This document shows, one piece after another, positions 1 to 8,615 of a stretch of 64,000 nt of DNA. Both the position numbers and the translations under genes were made by a program. The notes under the pieces were generated by a model, which ran no database searches, was not told where the DNA came from, and saw nothing but the letters and a program-made list of their open reading frames with translations. Source of the stretch: Bacteriovoracaceae bacterium (lineage in GTDB: Bacteria > Bdellovibrionota > Bacteriovoracia > Bacteriovoracales > Bacteriovoracaceae); the NCBI GenBank assembly GCA_947441615.1, contig CANEUH010000005.1, positions 1 to 64,000 on the forward strand, given 5' to 3'. Position 1 is the stretch's first letter, and each line of letters begins with the position of its first letter.

Positions 1-117
1 GTCATCAAAACCCTTAAGAAGAAGGCCTACGGCTATAAAAACATGGCCTACTTTAAGCTCAAAATCCTTCAAGTTTGTGGATTTCTAAACTCTAGGTACA
101 TCGATATGAATTTTTAA
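1..117 (+). pseudogene. ISL3-family transposase, C-terminal end (cut by window edge)
   Basis: Reading frame 1 is open from the first base to a TAA at 115-117 and encodes 38 residues. They contain KKKAYGYKN, then a YFKLKILQVCG stretch. This matches the usual end of ISL3-family (IS204/IS1001/IS1165-like) transposases, where a K-R-A-Y-G-Y/F motif is followed by F-x-L-R/K-I-L. Only the last part of the DDE catalytic domain is visible, and no catalytic acid lies in this piece. The gene may be intact outside the window, so the pseudogene label only means that it is incomplete here. The family call rests on a short but characteristic tail. Confidence 0.6.
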
Positions 118-304
118 GGGGTTAAACTTATTTGTTAGAGAGACCAAAAGCTGAAAACAAAATAGACACTTGTCTATTTCTGAAACCCCAACCCCTCTCT
201 ATCTCATTGAAATAACGACTTGTTTTTTGGCATCCCACTTGTATTGATACTGGCACGAGGGAGACAGCAGGATGATGTCTTTTTCCAATATACAGGGGGA
301 AAAA
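118..304. other. Probable IS right end with palindrome, then leader of the next gene
   Basis: No gene is seen between the transposase stop and the next start. A perfect inverted repeat sits at 160-179: AAATAGACA, a CT spacer, then TGTCTATTT. It is followed by a C-rich run (ACCCCAACCCC) near 183-196. In ISL3 elements the right terminal repeat lies shortly after the transposase stop and ends in CC, so the element boundary could be near 185-197. The left end is outside the window, so the terminal repeat cannot be confirmed. Confidence 0.3.
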
Positions 305-694
305 ATGAAAACAAAAACTCTATCTCTTTCAACAATTCTTGGTTTTTTAGGACTCATGCTCATGATTCATTCTATGAGCTCTCAAGCCTCTACTGGGGAA
401 ATTAGCTGCTCCACGGCTTTTGGAGAAAAGACATTTTCCATCACAGACAATAGTATTTCTTTTCACAAAGAAGACGAATCAGGTGCATCAAGATCAATCT
501 CTTCAATTCATGGAGATTCTGTTAGAACCCATAAAAAGCACTTAGGATTTACAAAAACTCTCTATATTGACGGTAACAAATACCGCATCAACGTTCAAAA
601 CTCTAAAGAGTTTTCGGACGTAAATGACTACCTTTCAATTACAAGCCCTAAAGGACACGAGATGACCTACCCCCTCAACTGTCACTCGGTCTAA
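305..694 (+). CDS. Small secreted protein of unknown function
   Basis: The product has 129 residues. I chose the ATG at 305 because a purine-rich AGGGGGAAAA precedes it and because it gives a clean signal peptide: MKTK, a hydrophobic stretch to about residue 22, then SSQAS. An in-frame ATG at 272 would add 11 residues that spoil the signal. The mature part is polar, has one Cys near each end (EISCS and LNCHS) that could form a disulfide, and ends soon after. I do not recognise a family. It is a single gene followed by a strong terminator. Confidence 0.6.
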   Translation: MKTKTLSLSTILGFLGLMLMIHSMSSQASTGEISCSTAFGEKTFSITDNSISFHKEDESGASRSISSIHGDSVRTHKKHLGFTKTLYIDGNKYRINVQNSKEFSDVNDYLSITSPKGHEMTYPLNCHSV

Positions 695-711
695 TAGAGT
701 TATACCCCCTG

Positions 712-750
712 AAAAAGGGACTAGCGCCGGATGCGTGAGGTCCCTTTTTT
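712..750 (+). terminator. Rho-independent terminator
   Basis: The arms AAAAAGGGAC (712-721) and GTCCCTTTTT (740-749) pair around an 18-base loop, and the right arm runs into a T tract. It lies 18 bases after the stop of the secreted-protein gene and insulates it from the gene at 816. Confidence 0.8.
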
Positions 751-815
751 CATTTTAGGAAATCTTAGGCCATTCCTTTATTGCCAAGCTTGTCCCACCA
801 CGATATTTTCAAAAG

Positions 816-1562
816 ATGAAGTTTTTAGTCGGCATCCTTTTCACTCTTTTAAGCTCATTGAGTTCCGCTCAAAATCAAGCCGATTTTTATGATGAATTAC
901 TCGACTATGTTCAGGAGGCCCCTGACCAAGGTGAAGCGGCAACATGTTTATTTATGGCGAATACCGGTGCCATGGAACTTCTAGCAAATAAAAGAGCAGG
1001 AATCAAAAATCCCACACCCTTTGGACCATTTGATCTTGCTGAATCATATAGCATGTGGACAAAGAGTACTGGGTTAGAAAAATCTTTTTTCGATGCTCCA
1101 GTTAATCGTTTTAGAGGGAAAGGCATCCACATTAGTCACTGGCCATTTGAGGCCTGGACTGATGGACGAGTCAACTATTCAGTTTGGGATCGTCATCCTC
1201 AAATGAATTCACTTCCAAGAATCGATCTCCCTGAAATTGAAACAATTAAACTCTTCCAATTTGGAAATAAATGGTCCACCGGAGTTTTAAATAAGTCTCA
1301 CGTCCAAACGATTAAGGAAGCTCTACTCAAGTACAGGAGCCCAATTCTTATCAATTACAACGATGAGGGTTATTGGCATGTGATTTTAATTGTTGGCTTC
1401 GACGATAGACTCCCAGGAACATGTTACGACACAGATCCAGCTGAATGCAGTGGTATGGGATCTTTCTATATAAGAGATTCATTTGGAATCAGGGCCGAAC
1501 TCAGAGACTACGATTGGTTTCGAGTTAAAGGCAATGCCGCATTTGTGGTAAAACTCAAATAA
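816..1562 (+). CDS. Secreted papain-like/C39-like cysteine peptidase candidate
   Basis: The product has 248 residues with a signal peptide (MKFLVGILFTLLSSLSSAQ). The mature protein shows the spaced elements of a papain-like fold. C44 lies in an ATCLFMAN helix start, H188 lies in YWHVILIVGFDD (the usual histidine strand and turn), and D221 lies in YIRDSFG, where papain-like enzymes have N or D. This points to an exported or periplasmic peptidase or peptidase-like protein. The overall sequence is not one I can place in a named family, so catalysis is inferred from motif order alone. Its Shine-Dalgarno sequence is weak. It stands alone between the terminator and leuS. Confidence 0.5.
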   Translation: MKFLVGILFTLLSSLSSAQNQADFYDELLDYVQEAPDQGEAATCLFMANTGAMELLANKRAGIKNPTPFGPFDLAESYSMWTKSTGLEKSFFDAPVNRFRGKGIHISHWPFEAWTDGRVNYSVWDRHPQMNSLPRIDLPEIETIKLFQFGNKWSTGVLNKSHVQTIKEALLKYRSPILINYNDEGYWHVILIVGFDDRLPGTCYDTDPAECSGMGSFYIRDSFGIRAELRDYDWFRVKGNAAFVVKLK

Positions 1563-1646
1563 TCCATTTAACGCACCCCTCCTCCCTTTTAAAAAAAGAC
1601 AAATTCCATTAAGCTGATGGGATTCAATTATTGAAGGAAATCCCCT

Positions 1647-4052
1647 ATGGAATACAATTTTTCAGAGATCGAACCGAAGTGGCAAAAGTACTGGGACGAT
1701 CACAACACATTTAAGACAACCGAAGATTATTCGAAACCCAAATATTACGTGCTGGATATGTTTCCTTATCCATCAGGGGCCGGGCTGCACGTTGGCCACC
1801 CAGAGGGCTATACAGCAACAGACATTATGGCCCGCTTTAAAAGAATGAAAGGATTCAACGTTCTTCATCCTATGGGCTGGGACTCTTTTGGGCTTCCGGC
1901 AGAAAACCATGCCATGAAAACAGGAATCCATCCAAACCTCACCACCCAAGAAAATATAAAAACCTTTAAGCGCCAGCTTAAAATGCTTGGCTTCTCTTAC
2001 GACTGGGACAGAGAAGTTGCGACGTCAAATGTGGATTACTACAAATGGACGCAGTGGATTTTTGTGCAGCTATTTAATAAGGGTCTCGCCTACGAATCTC
2101 ACATGATGGTGAACTGGTGCCCAAATCTTAAGACAGTTCTTGCCAATGAAGAGGTGATTAACGGCAAATCAGAAGTCGGAGGTCACCCAGTCATTAGAAA
2201 ACCCATGAAACAGTGGATGCTAAAAATCACTGAGTATGCTGAAAGACTCCTTGAAGATCTTGATCTTCTAGACTGGCCAGATTCCGTTAAAGAAATGCAG
2301 CGAGTTTGGATTGGAAAATCCGAAGGTGCCATCATAAAGTTTTCTGTTGATGGAAAGAATGAGTCGATCGAAGTTTTTACTTCTCGTCCTGATACTTTAT
2401 TTGGTGCTACCTATATGGTGCTTGCCCCTGAACACAAACTCGTCGATGTGATCACAAGTGAAAATCAAAAAAATGAAATCGCAAAATACCGTGAAGTAAC
2501 AGCGTTAAAATCTGATCTTGAACGAACAGAGCTTAATAAAGATAAAACTGGCGCCTTCACTGGTGCTTATGCGATTAACCCAGCGACCGGAAAAAAGATT
2601 CCCGTTTATATCGCAGATTATGTTCTCAATACTTATGGTACAGGGGCGATCATGTCAGTTCCTGCTCATGACGAAAGAGACTTTGAGTTTGCTCAGAAAT
2701 TTAACCTCCCAATGATTGAAGTCGTTAAGGGCGGCAATATTTCAGAAGCAGCTTTTACTGATGATGGTGAGCACGTTAATTCAGAATTCTTAAATGACTT
2801 AGGTAAAACGGAAGCCATCTCAAGGATGATTTCGTGGCTTGAAGAAAAAAAGATTGGTTCAAAAAAAATTAATTATAAACTTCGCGACTGGCTTTTTTCT
2901 CGTCAGCGTTACTGGGGTGAACCATTCCCTATCCTAAAATTTGAAGATGGTACCGTTCGCTGTTTGGATGCTGATGAACTACCTGTGATACTTCCTCAGG
3001 TTGAAAAATATGAACCATCTGGAACAGGTGAATCACCTCTGGCCACGATTGAAGAATGGCTAAATGTTATTGATCCAAAGACTGGTAAGAAAGCAAAACG
3101 AGAAACAAACACCATGCCTCAATGGGCCGGATCCTGTTGGTATTATCTTCGCTTTTGTGATCCGAAAAATACCAAAGAACCTTGGAACTCAAAGATTGAA
3201 AACTATTGGATGCCCGTTGATCTCTACGTGGGTGGAGCTGAACATGCAGTCCTTCACCTCCTTTACTCTCGTTTTTGGCACAAAGTTCTTTATGATCTGG
3301 GTCTTGTTTCAACCAAAGAGCCCTTTCATAAACTCGTGAACCAAGGAATGATACTAGGTGAAGATGGTGAGAAGATGAGTAAGTCACGTGGGAACGTGAT
3401 TAATCCGGATCTTGTCGTAAAAGAATATGGTGCAGACACACTTCGGCTCTATGAAATGTTCATGGGACCTTTAGAGAAAACAAAGCCTTGGTCTATGAAT
3501 GGAGTAAAAGGTGTATACAACTTCTTAACTCGTGTTTACCGCTTCATGCTCGATAAAAATAATTATATCGATGAGGCATCAGAGCAAGTTACAAATGTTA
3601 AAGAACTTCATAAGTTAATGAAAAAGGTGACTGAAGATATTGAGAATATGCGCTTTAATACGGCCATCTCTCAAATGATGATTTTCACAAATCATATTTA
3701 TAAATCTGGAAAGATCTCAAGAGAATCGGCGGAAAAATTTGCACTTGTCCTTTGCCCATTTGCTCCACATCTAGCTGAAGAGTTGTGGTCATTTCTGGGT
3801 CATTCAGAAACGATTACTTTTGAAAAATGGCCACAGTTTAATTCGGAACTCGCTAAAGATGACTTGATCACGATTGCCGTACAGATCAATGGTAAAACTC
3901 GTGGAACCTTTGAAGTTGCTGCCGATATTTCCAAAGATGATTTTTTTGCCATCGTTAAGTCTGATGAAAAAATCGCTAAATATCTAGCGGGGACGATCGT
4001 TAAAGAAATTTATGTTCCAGGGAAGATTTGTAACTTTGTCGTTAAAGAATAA
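1647..4052 (+). CDS. leuS: Leucine--tRNA ligase
   Basis: LeuRS charges tRNA-Leu with leucine in the cytoplasm. The 801-residue length fits the bacterial class Ia enzyme. The HIGH-type motif is HVGH at residues 48-51 inside [16 protein letters not shown]. The KMSKS motif is at 576-580 ([10 protein letters not shown]). Between them lies the CP1 editing domain, with a T-rich segment ([13 protein letters not shown]) and the later DERDFEFA signature. GAAGGAAA stands before the ATG. The last 11 bases overlap the 3' end of a convergent gene. No T-box leader is seen upstream. Confidence 0.97.
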   Translation: MEYNFSEIEPKWQKYWDDHNTFKTTEDYSKPKYYVLDMFPYPSGAGLHVGHPEGYTATDIMARFKRMKGFNVLHPMGWDSFGLPAENHAMKTGIHPNLTTQENIKTFKRQLKMLGFSYDWDREVATSNVDYYKWTQWIFVQLFNKGLAYESHMMVNWCPNLKTVLANEEVINGKSEVGGHPVIRKPMKQWMLKITEYAERLLEDLDLLDWPDSVKEMQRVWIGKSEGAIIKFSVDGKNESIEVFTSRPDTLFGATYMVLAPEHKLVDVITSENQKNEIAKYREVTALKSDLERTELNKDKTGAFTGAYAINPATGKKIPVYIADYVLNTYGTGAIMSVPAHDERDFEFAQKFNLPMIEVVKGGNISEAAFTDDGEHVNSEFLNDLGKTEAISRMISWLEEKKIGSKKINYKLRDWLFSRQRYWGEPFPILKFEDGTVRCLDADELPVILPQVEKYEPSGTGESPLATIEEWLNVIDPKTGKKAKRETNTMPQWAGSCWYYLRFCDPKNTKEPWNSKIENYWMPVDLYVGGAEHAVLHLLYSRFWHKVLYDLGLVSTKEPFHKLVNQGMILGEDGEKMSKSRGNVINPDLVVKEYGADTLRLYEMFMGPLEKTKPWSMNGVKGVYNFLTRVYRFMLDKNNYIDEASEQVTNVKELHKLMKKVTEDIENMRFNTAISQMMIFTNHIYKSGKISRESAEKFALVLCPFAPHLAEELWSFLGHSETITFEKWPQFNSELAKDDLITIAVQINGKTRGTFEVAADISKDDFFAIVKSDEKIAKYLAGTIVKEIYVPGKICNFVVKE

Positions 4053-4530
4053 TCTTAATTTTGTTGTCAGCTGGTCTTGTAGAAAGGTTCAGCTGGCAAC
4101 TCTCTTCTTTACAAAGAAAACTAAATCTAAAGTGATCCTTATACTGGCCCGCTCTATTAACTCCATGAACTCTTTCTAAGGAATAGAACGTTTTTAGATT
4201 TTGCCCGTAACTCATGGCCTTAAATAATGACTCAACAGTTGAGCGATCTTTGATAGTGATTGTCTGCTCATCGTATCTTGTGTCGACGTCTTGAACCAAA
4301 TTAAGTGTGCAACTTGATGAAGAAGGAAGCTCAGATTGTCTGTAGTGAATGGCCTCACATTGAATCTTAAAACCTAAATCATTCCGAGCAGGAAAAAGAT
4401 ACGTTTTTTTTATGAAGCCATCCTGAGTGATTTCTCGCACAAGGGATCTTGGAATTTTTCTGACCAAGGCCTCTAGCTTTTGCTGATCTGCTAAGTTTAA
4501 TGGGATGGAAACGAGTAATGCTTCAATCAT
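4042..4530 (-). CDS. Conserved-looking hypothetical protein
   Basis: The product has 162 residues, is cytoplasmic by appearance (no signal peptide or membrane segment) and has no motif I recognise. The middle holds a cysteine pair (IQCEAIHY and [11 protein letters not shown]) and the C-terminal part another ([12 protein letters not shown]). Its start overlaps the stop of the upstream lipid-kinase-like gene by four bases (ATGA at 4527-4530), so the two are very likely translated together. It converges on leuS with an 11-base overlap. Function unknown. Confidence 0.6.
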   Translation of the reverse strand: MIEALLVSIPLNLADQQKLEALVRKIPRSLVREITQDGFIKKTYLFPARNDLGFKIQCEAIHYRQSELPSSSSCTLNLVQDVDTRYDEQTITIKDRSTVESLFKAMSYGQNLKTFYSLERVHGVNRAGQYKDHFRFSFLCKEESCQLNLSTRPADNKIKIIL

Positions 4531-5204
4531 CCGAAAACTGTCACATACTTATTCAGGAGTGTCATTCCTAAACCTGAAATCACCGGGATGGTTAAGTTAT
4601 CATCAATATTAAATGCTGAAACAAGTTCAGAAGCAGAACCAATGACACCAGACACGATCGCAAAAAGTAAAAGATGCGTCCCAAGTTCGGAAGTGTTCAT
4701 GGCGTAGAAAAGTGTGATGAGATAACAAGTAAAGAATCCTGCCACAGCTCCTTGGAGAGATTTGTTAGGAAGAATTTTATCTTTCCCATAAAGAATGCCA
4801 AAGAATGACGACAGTGGATCTGAAAAGACAAGAAACATGGTCGAAACGATAGCGATATCTCTGGAATAAAAAAACAGAGATAAAGACACTCCAAGAGCAT
4901 AGAAAGGTAGCCCACTGACACCGTCCTTTTCGGAACGACGCATTAGTGGCCCCATAAACTTAATCACGAGCTTATTGAGAACGGGAACTTTATTGCGAAC
5001 AAGGTCCATTGAGAAACCTGCGAGAGCAACTAACAAGATAACAGTTGCCCAAAAGTTCTGGGATTGGCCTGAGTGGAGAAAAATAAATAAACCGAGGGTT
5101 CCAGTCGACATATGCCAGAGTTTTCTAAGTATATGGAGATCTGATCTTTTATGTAGAACTGTCTCAAAAGACGAATCATACTTATGACTGTGAGATGCGC
5201 TCAT
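4527..5204 (-). CDS. Dolichol/phytol/diacylglycerol kinase-like membrane protein (SEC59/DGK1 type)
   Basis: The product has 225 residues and about six to seven membrane segments. Its motifs fit the CTP-dependent lipid kinase/cytidylyltransferase-like superfamily (SEC59, VTE5, DGK1): an N-terminal R-K-x-W-H-M segment, DGVSGLPFYALG, FSDPLSSFFGILYGK where the family has G-D-x-x-A-x-x-x-G-x-x-G-K, and NKSLQGAVAGF where it has K-S-x-E-G-S. It probably phosphorylates a lipid alcohol at the inner membrane, but the substrate cannot be told from sequence. The gene is coupled to the hypothetical gene downstream. Confidence 0.7.
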   Translation of the reverse strand: MSASHSHKYDSSFETVLHKRSDLHILRKLWHMSTGTLGLFIFLHSGQSQNFWATVILLVALAGFSMDLVRNKVPVLNKLVIKFMGPLMRRSEKDGVSGLPFYALGVSLSLFFYSRDIAIVSTMFLVFSDPLSSFFGILYGKDKILPNKSLQGAVAGFFTCYLITLFYAMNTSELGTHLLLFAIVSGVIGSASELVSAFNIDDNLTIPVISGLGMTLLNKYVTVFG

Positions 5205-5252
5205 CCCGACTCCTTAGACTGTGTTTAAACAAGATAAGTTTACTTCGCAAAA

Positions 5253-5310
5253 TTAATAAGTTCACCCAATCTAATGGATTCACCCCTGATCGTCTAGGTT
5301 TTGGGTGAAT
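5253..5310. promoter_or_regulatory. Three TTCACCC half-sites before the FlhG-like gene
   Basis: TTCACCC occurs twice as a direct repeat (5261-5267 and 5279-5285). The inverse, GGGTGAA, follows at 5303-5309. The second and third copies extend to ATTCACCC/GGGTGAAT, an 8-base inverted repeat with a 17-base centre (5278-5310). The group lies between two divergent genes, so it could be a binding site for a regulator of either one, or a hairpin in the leader. The function is inferred only from the repetition. Confidence 0.35.
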
Positions 5311-5394
5311 TTTACCTATATAAGGGGGTATCTGTCAGGAATCATTCATAAAATAACCTTCCCAAAACCTGGGTTTGGTTCATATAATTTCAAT

Positions 5395-6327
5395 ATGAAT
5401 TTAGCAGAAGAAACAGAACTACCGGCCGAGGGCCTCAAAAAAATTTGGGCGATCGGTGGAGGTAAAGGTGGAGTTGGTAAGAGCTTGGTGTCGGCCAACG
5501 TCGCCATTTGCCTGGCCCTCATGGGAAATAAGGTCGTGGCCGTAGACTTAGATCTTGGTGGCGCGAATCTCCACACGTGTTTAGGTTTACCGATTCCAAC
5601 CACCACTCTTTCAGATTATGTCTCAAAAAAAGTCACCAATTTTGAGGATCTTCTTGTTTCGACCCCCATTAGTAATTTAAAAATTATTTCTGGTGCTCAA
5701 GACGAACTTGGTATGGCGAATCTTAAGCATATGCATAAGAATCAAATCATTAGAAAACTTCACGAGCTTGATGCGGATTACATTCTTTTCGATCTTGGTG
5801 CAGGGACTGCCTTTAATACAATCGATTTTTTCATTACCGCTGATAAAGGTATTTTAGTTGTTCTTCCAGAGCCAACCTCCATTGAAAACACTTACCGTTT
5901 CATTAAGTCCGTTTTTTACCGCCGCTTAAAAATGATTGAGGGTATTTCCGAGATTGAGCCACTTATTGAACAGGCGATGAATTCTAAACTTGCTGCGGGC
6001 GGAACAACTTCTCCTGCTGACCTCGTAAGAAAAATAACAGATGTGAATCCAGATGTAGGTCTAAAGATTAAAAATGAACTCGCTCATTTCAGACCCAACC
6101 TCATCATTAATCAGGTTAGATCCCAAGCTGATATCGATATCGGTTACTCTATCCAGAGCATTTGTCGTAAATATTTTGGTATTGAGATGACTTTTCCTGG
6201 CTACTTAGACTATGACCAGTCCGTCTGGCAGAGTGTGAAGAAACGTAAGCCCCTTCTTATTGAATATCCAAACTCAAAACTCGTTAATAATTTCGATCGA
6301 ATTGTTAATCGTCTAATCGAATCTTAG
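5395..6327 (+). CDS. MinD/ParA-family ATPase, FlhG-like
   Basis: The product has 310 residues from the ATG at 5395. A GTG at 5305 would add 30 residues, but it falls inside an inverted repeat and the extra stretch is not family-like. The deviant Walker A KGGVGKS is at residues 24-30. It is followed by VVAVDLDLGGANLHTCLG (switch I type) and DYILFDLGAGTAFNTIDFF (Walker B). The family places flagella or other polar machines, or partitions DNA. FlhG-like is the best fit by the GGANLH signature, but the partner GTPase FlhF is not in this window. It is followed 10 bases later by a J-domain/HTH gene. Confidence 0.8.
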   Translation: MNLAEETELPAEGLKKIWAIGGGKGGVGKSLVSANVAICLALMGNKVVAVDLDLGGANLHTCLGLPIPTTTLSDYVSKKVTNFEDLLVSTPISNLKIISGAQDELGMANLKHMHKNQIIRKLHELDADYILFDLGAGTAFNTIDFFITADKGILVVLPEPTSIENTYRFIKSVFYRRLKMIEGISEIEPLIEQAMNSKLAAGGTTSPADLVRKITDVNPDVGLKIKNELAHFRPNLIINQVRSQADIDIGYSIQSICRKYFGIEMTFPGYLDYDQSVWQSVKKRKPLLIEYPNSKLVNNFDRIVNRLIES

Positions 6328-6337
6328 AGGAAATTGT

Positions 6338-7030
6338 ATGGAATCCGAGAGAAAGAATTACTACGATGTTCTTGAAATTGAACCAAATGCCAACCCTCAA
6401 CAGATTGAGAACGCCTATATACGCGCAAGAAATGCTTACTCAGGAGACAGTGTCGCACTATACTCTCTTATGAGCCGTGATGAGTGCGAGAGCATCTTGG
6501 GGCAAATTGAAGAAGCTTATTCCATTTTGGGTTTCCCTGAAAAAAGACGTGAGTACGACAGACTTAGAGGATTCAATCAATCTGGACTTGCCCACATCAG
6601 AAATATTGATCAAATTCACACGATTTCAACCATTGAAGATCGCCCTAAAAATACTATCGAATATGAAGACTTTAGTTCAAACCTCATCGAGGCAAAAGTT
6701 TCAAAACTTACGGCACAAAAGAAATTTGGACTTGAGTTCTCTGAAGACACAGAGATGGACCGTAAAATCCGTGAGTGCAATGATTATACTGGAGCATTTT
6801 TAAAACAGATCAGAGAATATAAAAATGTAACGATTGACCGAATGGCAGAGATGACCAGAATTTCTAAGACACATCTCACGGCCTTGGAAGATGATAATAT
6901 AGCCAAACTTCCAGCGGATGTTTATGTTCGAGGATATGTTTATCAATACGCAAAAGTTTTAAAGCTAAATCCAGATCATGTGGCCGCGAGCTACCTTCTA
7001 AACTTTAAAAAACTTAAAACGCAAAAGTAA
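6338..7030 (+). CDS. J-domain-like protein with C-terminal RodZ-type helix-turn-helix
   Basis: The product has 230 residues. Residues about 6-75 resemble a DnaJ J domain (YYDVLEIEPNANPQQIENAYIRARNAY, then EEAYSILGFPEKRREYDRLRG). The HPD tripeptide that activates DnaK is replaced by SGD at 35-37, so it probably cannot work as a normal co-chaperone. The C-terminal part (about 150-230) is an HTH_25 domain as in RodZ: FLKQIREYKNVTIDRMAEMTRISKTHL, followed by VYVRGYVYQYAKVL. No membrane segment is present. Stop and start overlap as TAATG with the RluD gene, and it follows the FlhG-like gene closely. Confidence 0.75.
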   Translation: MESERKNYYDVLEIEPNANPQQIENAYIRARNAYSGDSVALYSLMSRDECESILGQIEEAYSILGFPEKRREYDRLRGFNQSGLAHIRNIDQIHTISTIEDRPKNTIEYEDFSSNLIEAKVSKLTAQKKFGLEFSEDTEMDRKIRECNDYTGAFLKQIREYKNVTIDRMAEMTRISKTHLTALEDDNIAKLPADVYVRGYVYQYAKVLKLNPDHVAASYLLNFKKLKTQK

Positions 7031-8007
7031 TGGCAGATCCCATTGATACTGATGTTTCTGAAAATTTCACTCTTACCGTTACAGAAAACGACAGAGAGGA
7101 ATTTAAGCGTCTAGATGTTTATCTTACAGAGAAGCTTCCCTTCTCTCGATCAACCATCAAAAGAATGTTTGAGGATGAGGATATCTCGAGCGAGATCAAG
7201 CTCAGCTTAAATAAAATGCCTACATCTGGAACAGTGATTGAGATTGAAGTTCCGCCTCCCGTGCCTACAGATCTCATTGCCGAAAATATTCCTCTTGAAA
7301 TTTTATTTGAGGATTCCCATCTCATCATCATTAATAAACCAGCGGGCCTCGTTGTCCACCCGGCACCGGGCCACTACACTGGAACTTTAGTGAATGCGAT
7401 CCTTTATCATTGCCCAGATCTCAAGGGAATTGGGTCTGAAAAAAGACCTGGTATCGTTCATAGACTTGATATGGGTACCTCGGGAGTCATGGTTGTCGCT
7501 AAAGATCAGGCCACTCATGAAGGGCTCGTGAGCCTTTTCTCCGTGCACGATATTGAACGAAAATATGAGGCACTGGTTGGCGGGAAACCTAATGTTCATT
7601 CAGGGACGATCCACTCAAACATCGGGCGACACCCTACTCATCGTCAAAAGATGGCCGCGAACGTTAAGAACGGTAAAAGGGCCGTTACCCACTATAAATC
7701 TCTTAAACAATTTGATGGCGCTACTCACATGGAGTTACGTCTCGAAACAGGAAGAACTCACCAAATTAGAGTTCACATGTCTCAAATCCTCCATACTCCT
7801 ATACTTTGTGATCCTATTTATGGCGGAAGTGATTCTCATTTAAAAAAAGTTCCGGCCTCAATCTATCAAAAGTTGTTGGATTATCCTTATCAGCTTCTCC
7901 ATGCTAAGGAGCTCGGGTTTGTTCACCCCATCACCAAAGAGAAGCTGCATTTTATAGGTCAGAGACCAGAGATTTTCGAGATGGCATTACAGGCTTTCTC
8001 AGTCTAA
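7030..8007 (+). CDS. rluD: RluA/RluD-family 23S rRNA pseudouridine synthase
   Basis: The product has 325 residues. An N-terminal S4 RNA-binding domain (about 20-75: RLDVYLTEKLPFSRSTIKRMFEDEDI) is followed by the RluA-type catalytic domain. The signature GIVHRLDMGTSG carries the catalytic aspartate, D147. Later come ERKYEALV, TGRTHQIRVHM and CDPIYGG. The family isomerises uridines in 23S rRNA helix 69 or related sites. The RluD assignment rather than RluC is by domain layout. ATG overlaps the upstream TAA. Confidence 0.85.
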   Translation: MADPIDTDVSENFTLTVTENDREEFKRLDVYLTEKLPFSRSTIKRMFEDEDISSEIKLSLNKMPTSGTVIEIEVPPPVPTDLIAENIPLEILFEDSHLIIINKPAGLVVHPAPGHYTGTLVNAILYHCPDLKGIGSEKRPGIVHRLDMGTSGVMVVAKDQATHEGLVSLFSVHDIERKYEALVGGKPNVHSGTIHSNIGRHPTHRQKMAANVKNGKRAVTHYKSLKQFDGATHMELRLETGRTHQIRVHMSQILHTPILCDPIYGGSDSHLKKVPASIYQKLLDYPYQLLHAKELGFVHPITKEKLHFIGQRPEIFEMALQAFSV

Positions 8008-8029
8008 ATTTTAGAGCTACAATAGTCCC

Positions 8030-8611
8030 ATGAATAAACCTTTTAATGAGTCAATGAATCAAGGCACGTTTGAGACTTGGACTTCAAAACCAGACCAACC
8101 TTTTTTACACGCTCATCAAGTTCATGGCACAGATATTGTTTCTCCAGAAACTCTTCCCTGTGAAGCAGATGGAATTTTTGTTTCATGGGAAAAATTAAAT
8201 CTCCCGCTCGCCATTAAAACTGCAGATTGTCTTCCTATCGCAATCGAGGGTGAATTGGGAGTCATTCTTCTCCATGCTGGTTGGCGAGGGCTTGCAAACG
8301 GAATACTAACAAGGCCAGAGATTGAAATGATCAAACCAAATAATGTTCTTATTGGCCCAAGCATAAAGGAATGTTGTTTCGAAGTCTCACCAGATTTTCA
8401 GACGAACTTTCAAGACAGTCCCTTCTTTAAAGAACTTAACGGAAAAAAATTTTTTAATTTACAAGAAGAAGCGAAACGCATCATTCTCAAAAGATTTCCT
8501 CAGATCCTCGTGCAAATGTCTCTAAACTGCACATGCTGTGATGAGAGATTTCATAGTTATAGAAGAAATAAAACGAATGAAAGAAACTGGAATTTATATA
8601 TCAAAGGATAA
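8030..8611 (+). CDS. pgeF: YfiH/PgeF laccase-domain protein
   Basis: The product has 193 residues, shorter than the usual 230-260; it starts almost at the first metal ligand. The conserved set is present: QVHG, TADCLPI, HAGWRG, IGPSIKECCFEV and the final CT-x-x-FHSYRR. These supply the His/Cys/His zinc or copper site. Family members in other bacteria act as peptidoglycan editing factors that remove misplaced L-Ser-containing precursors, or as purine nucleoside phosphorylases (the LACC1 relation). The gene sits between rluD and the VKOR-DsbA gene, whose start follows four bases after the stop. Confidence 0.85.
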   Translation: MNKPFNESMNQGTFETWTSKPDQPFLHAHQVHGTDIVSPETLPCEADGIFVSWEKLNLPLAIKTADCLPIAIEGELGVILLHAGWRGLANGILTRPEIEMIKPNNVLIGPSIKECCFEVSPDFQTNFQDSPFFKELNGKKFFNLQEEAKRIILKRFPQILVQMSLNCTCCDERFHSYRRNKTNERNWNLYIKG

Positions 8612-8615
8612 GCTT

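Noticed and set aside
255-290. Sigma-54 promoter before the first secreted protein (TGGCACG)
   Set aside because: The -24 element is present but no TTGC-type -12 follows at the required distance.
5305-5394. GTG start for the FlhG-like gene adding 30 residues
   Set aside because: It lies within an inverted repeat, has a poor ribosome site and adds residues not typical of the family; the ATG at 5395 is closer to the P loop.
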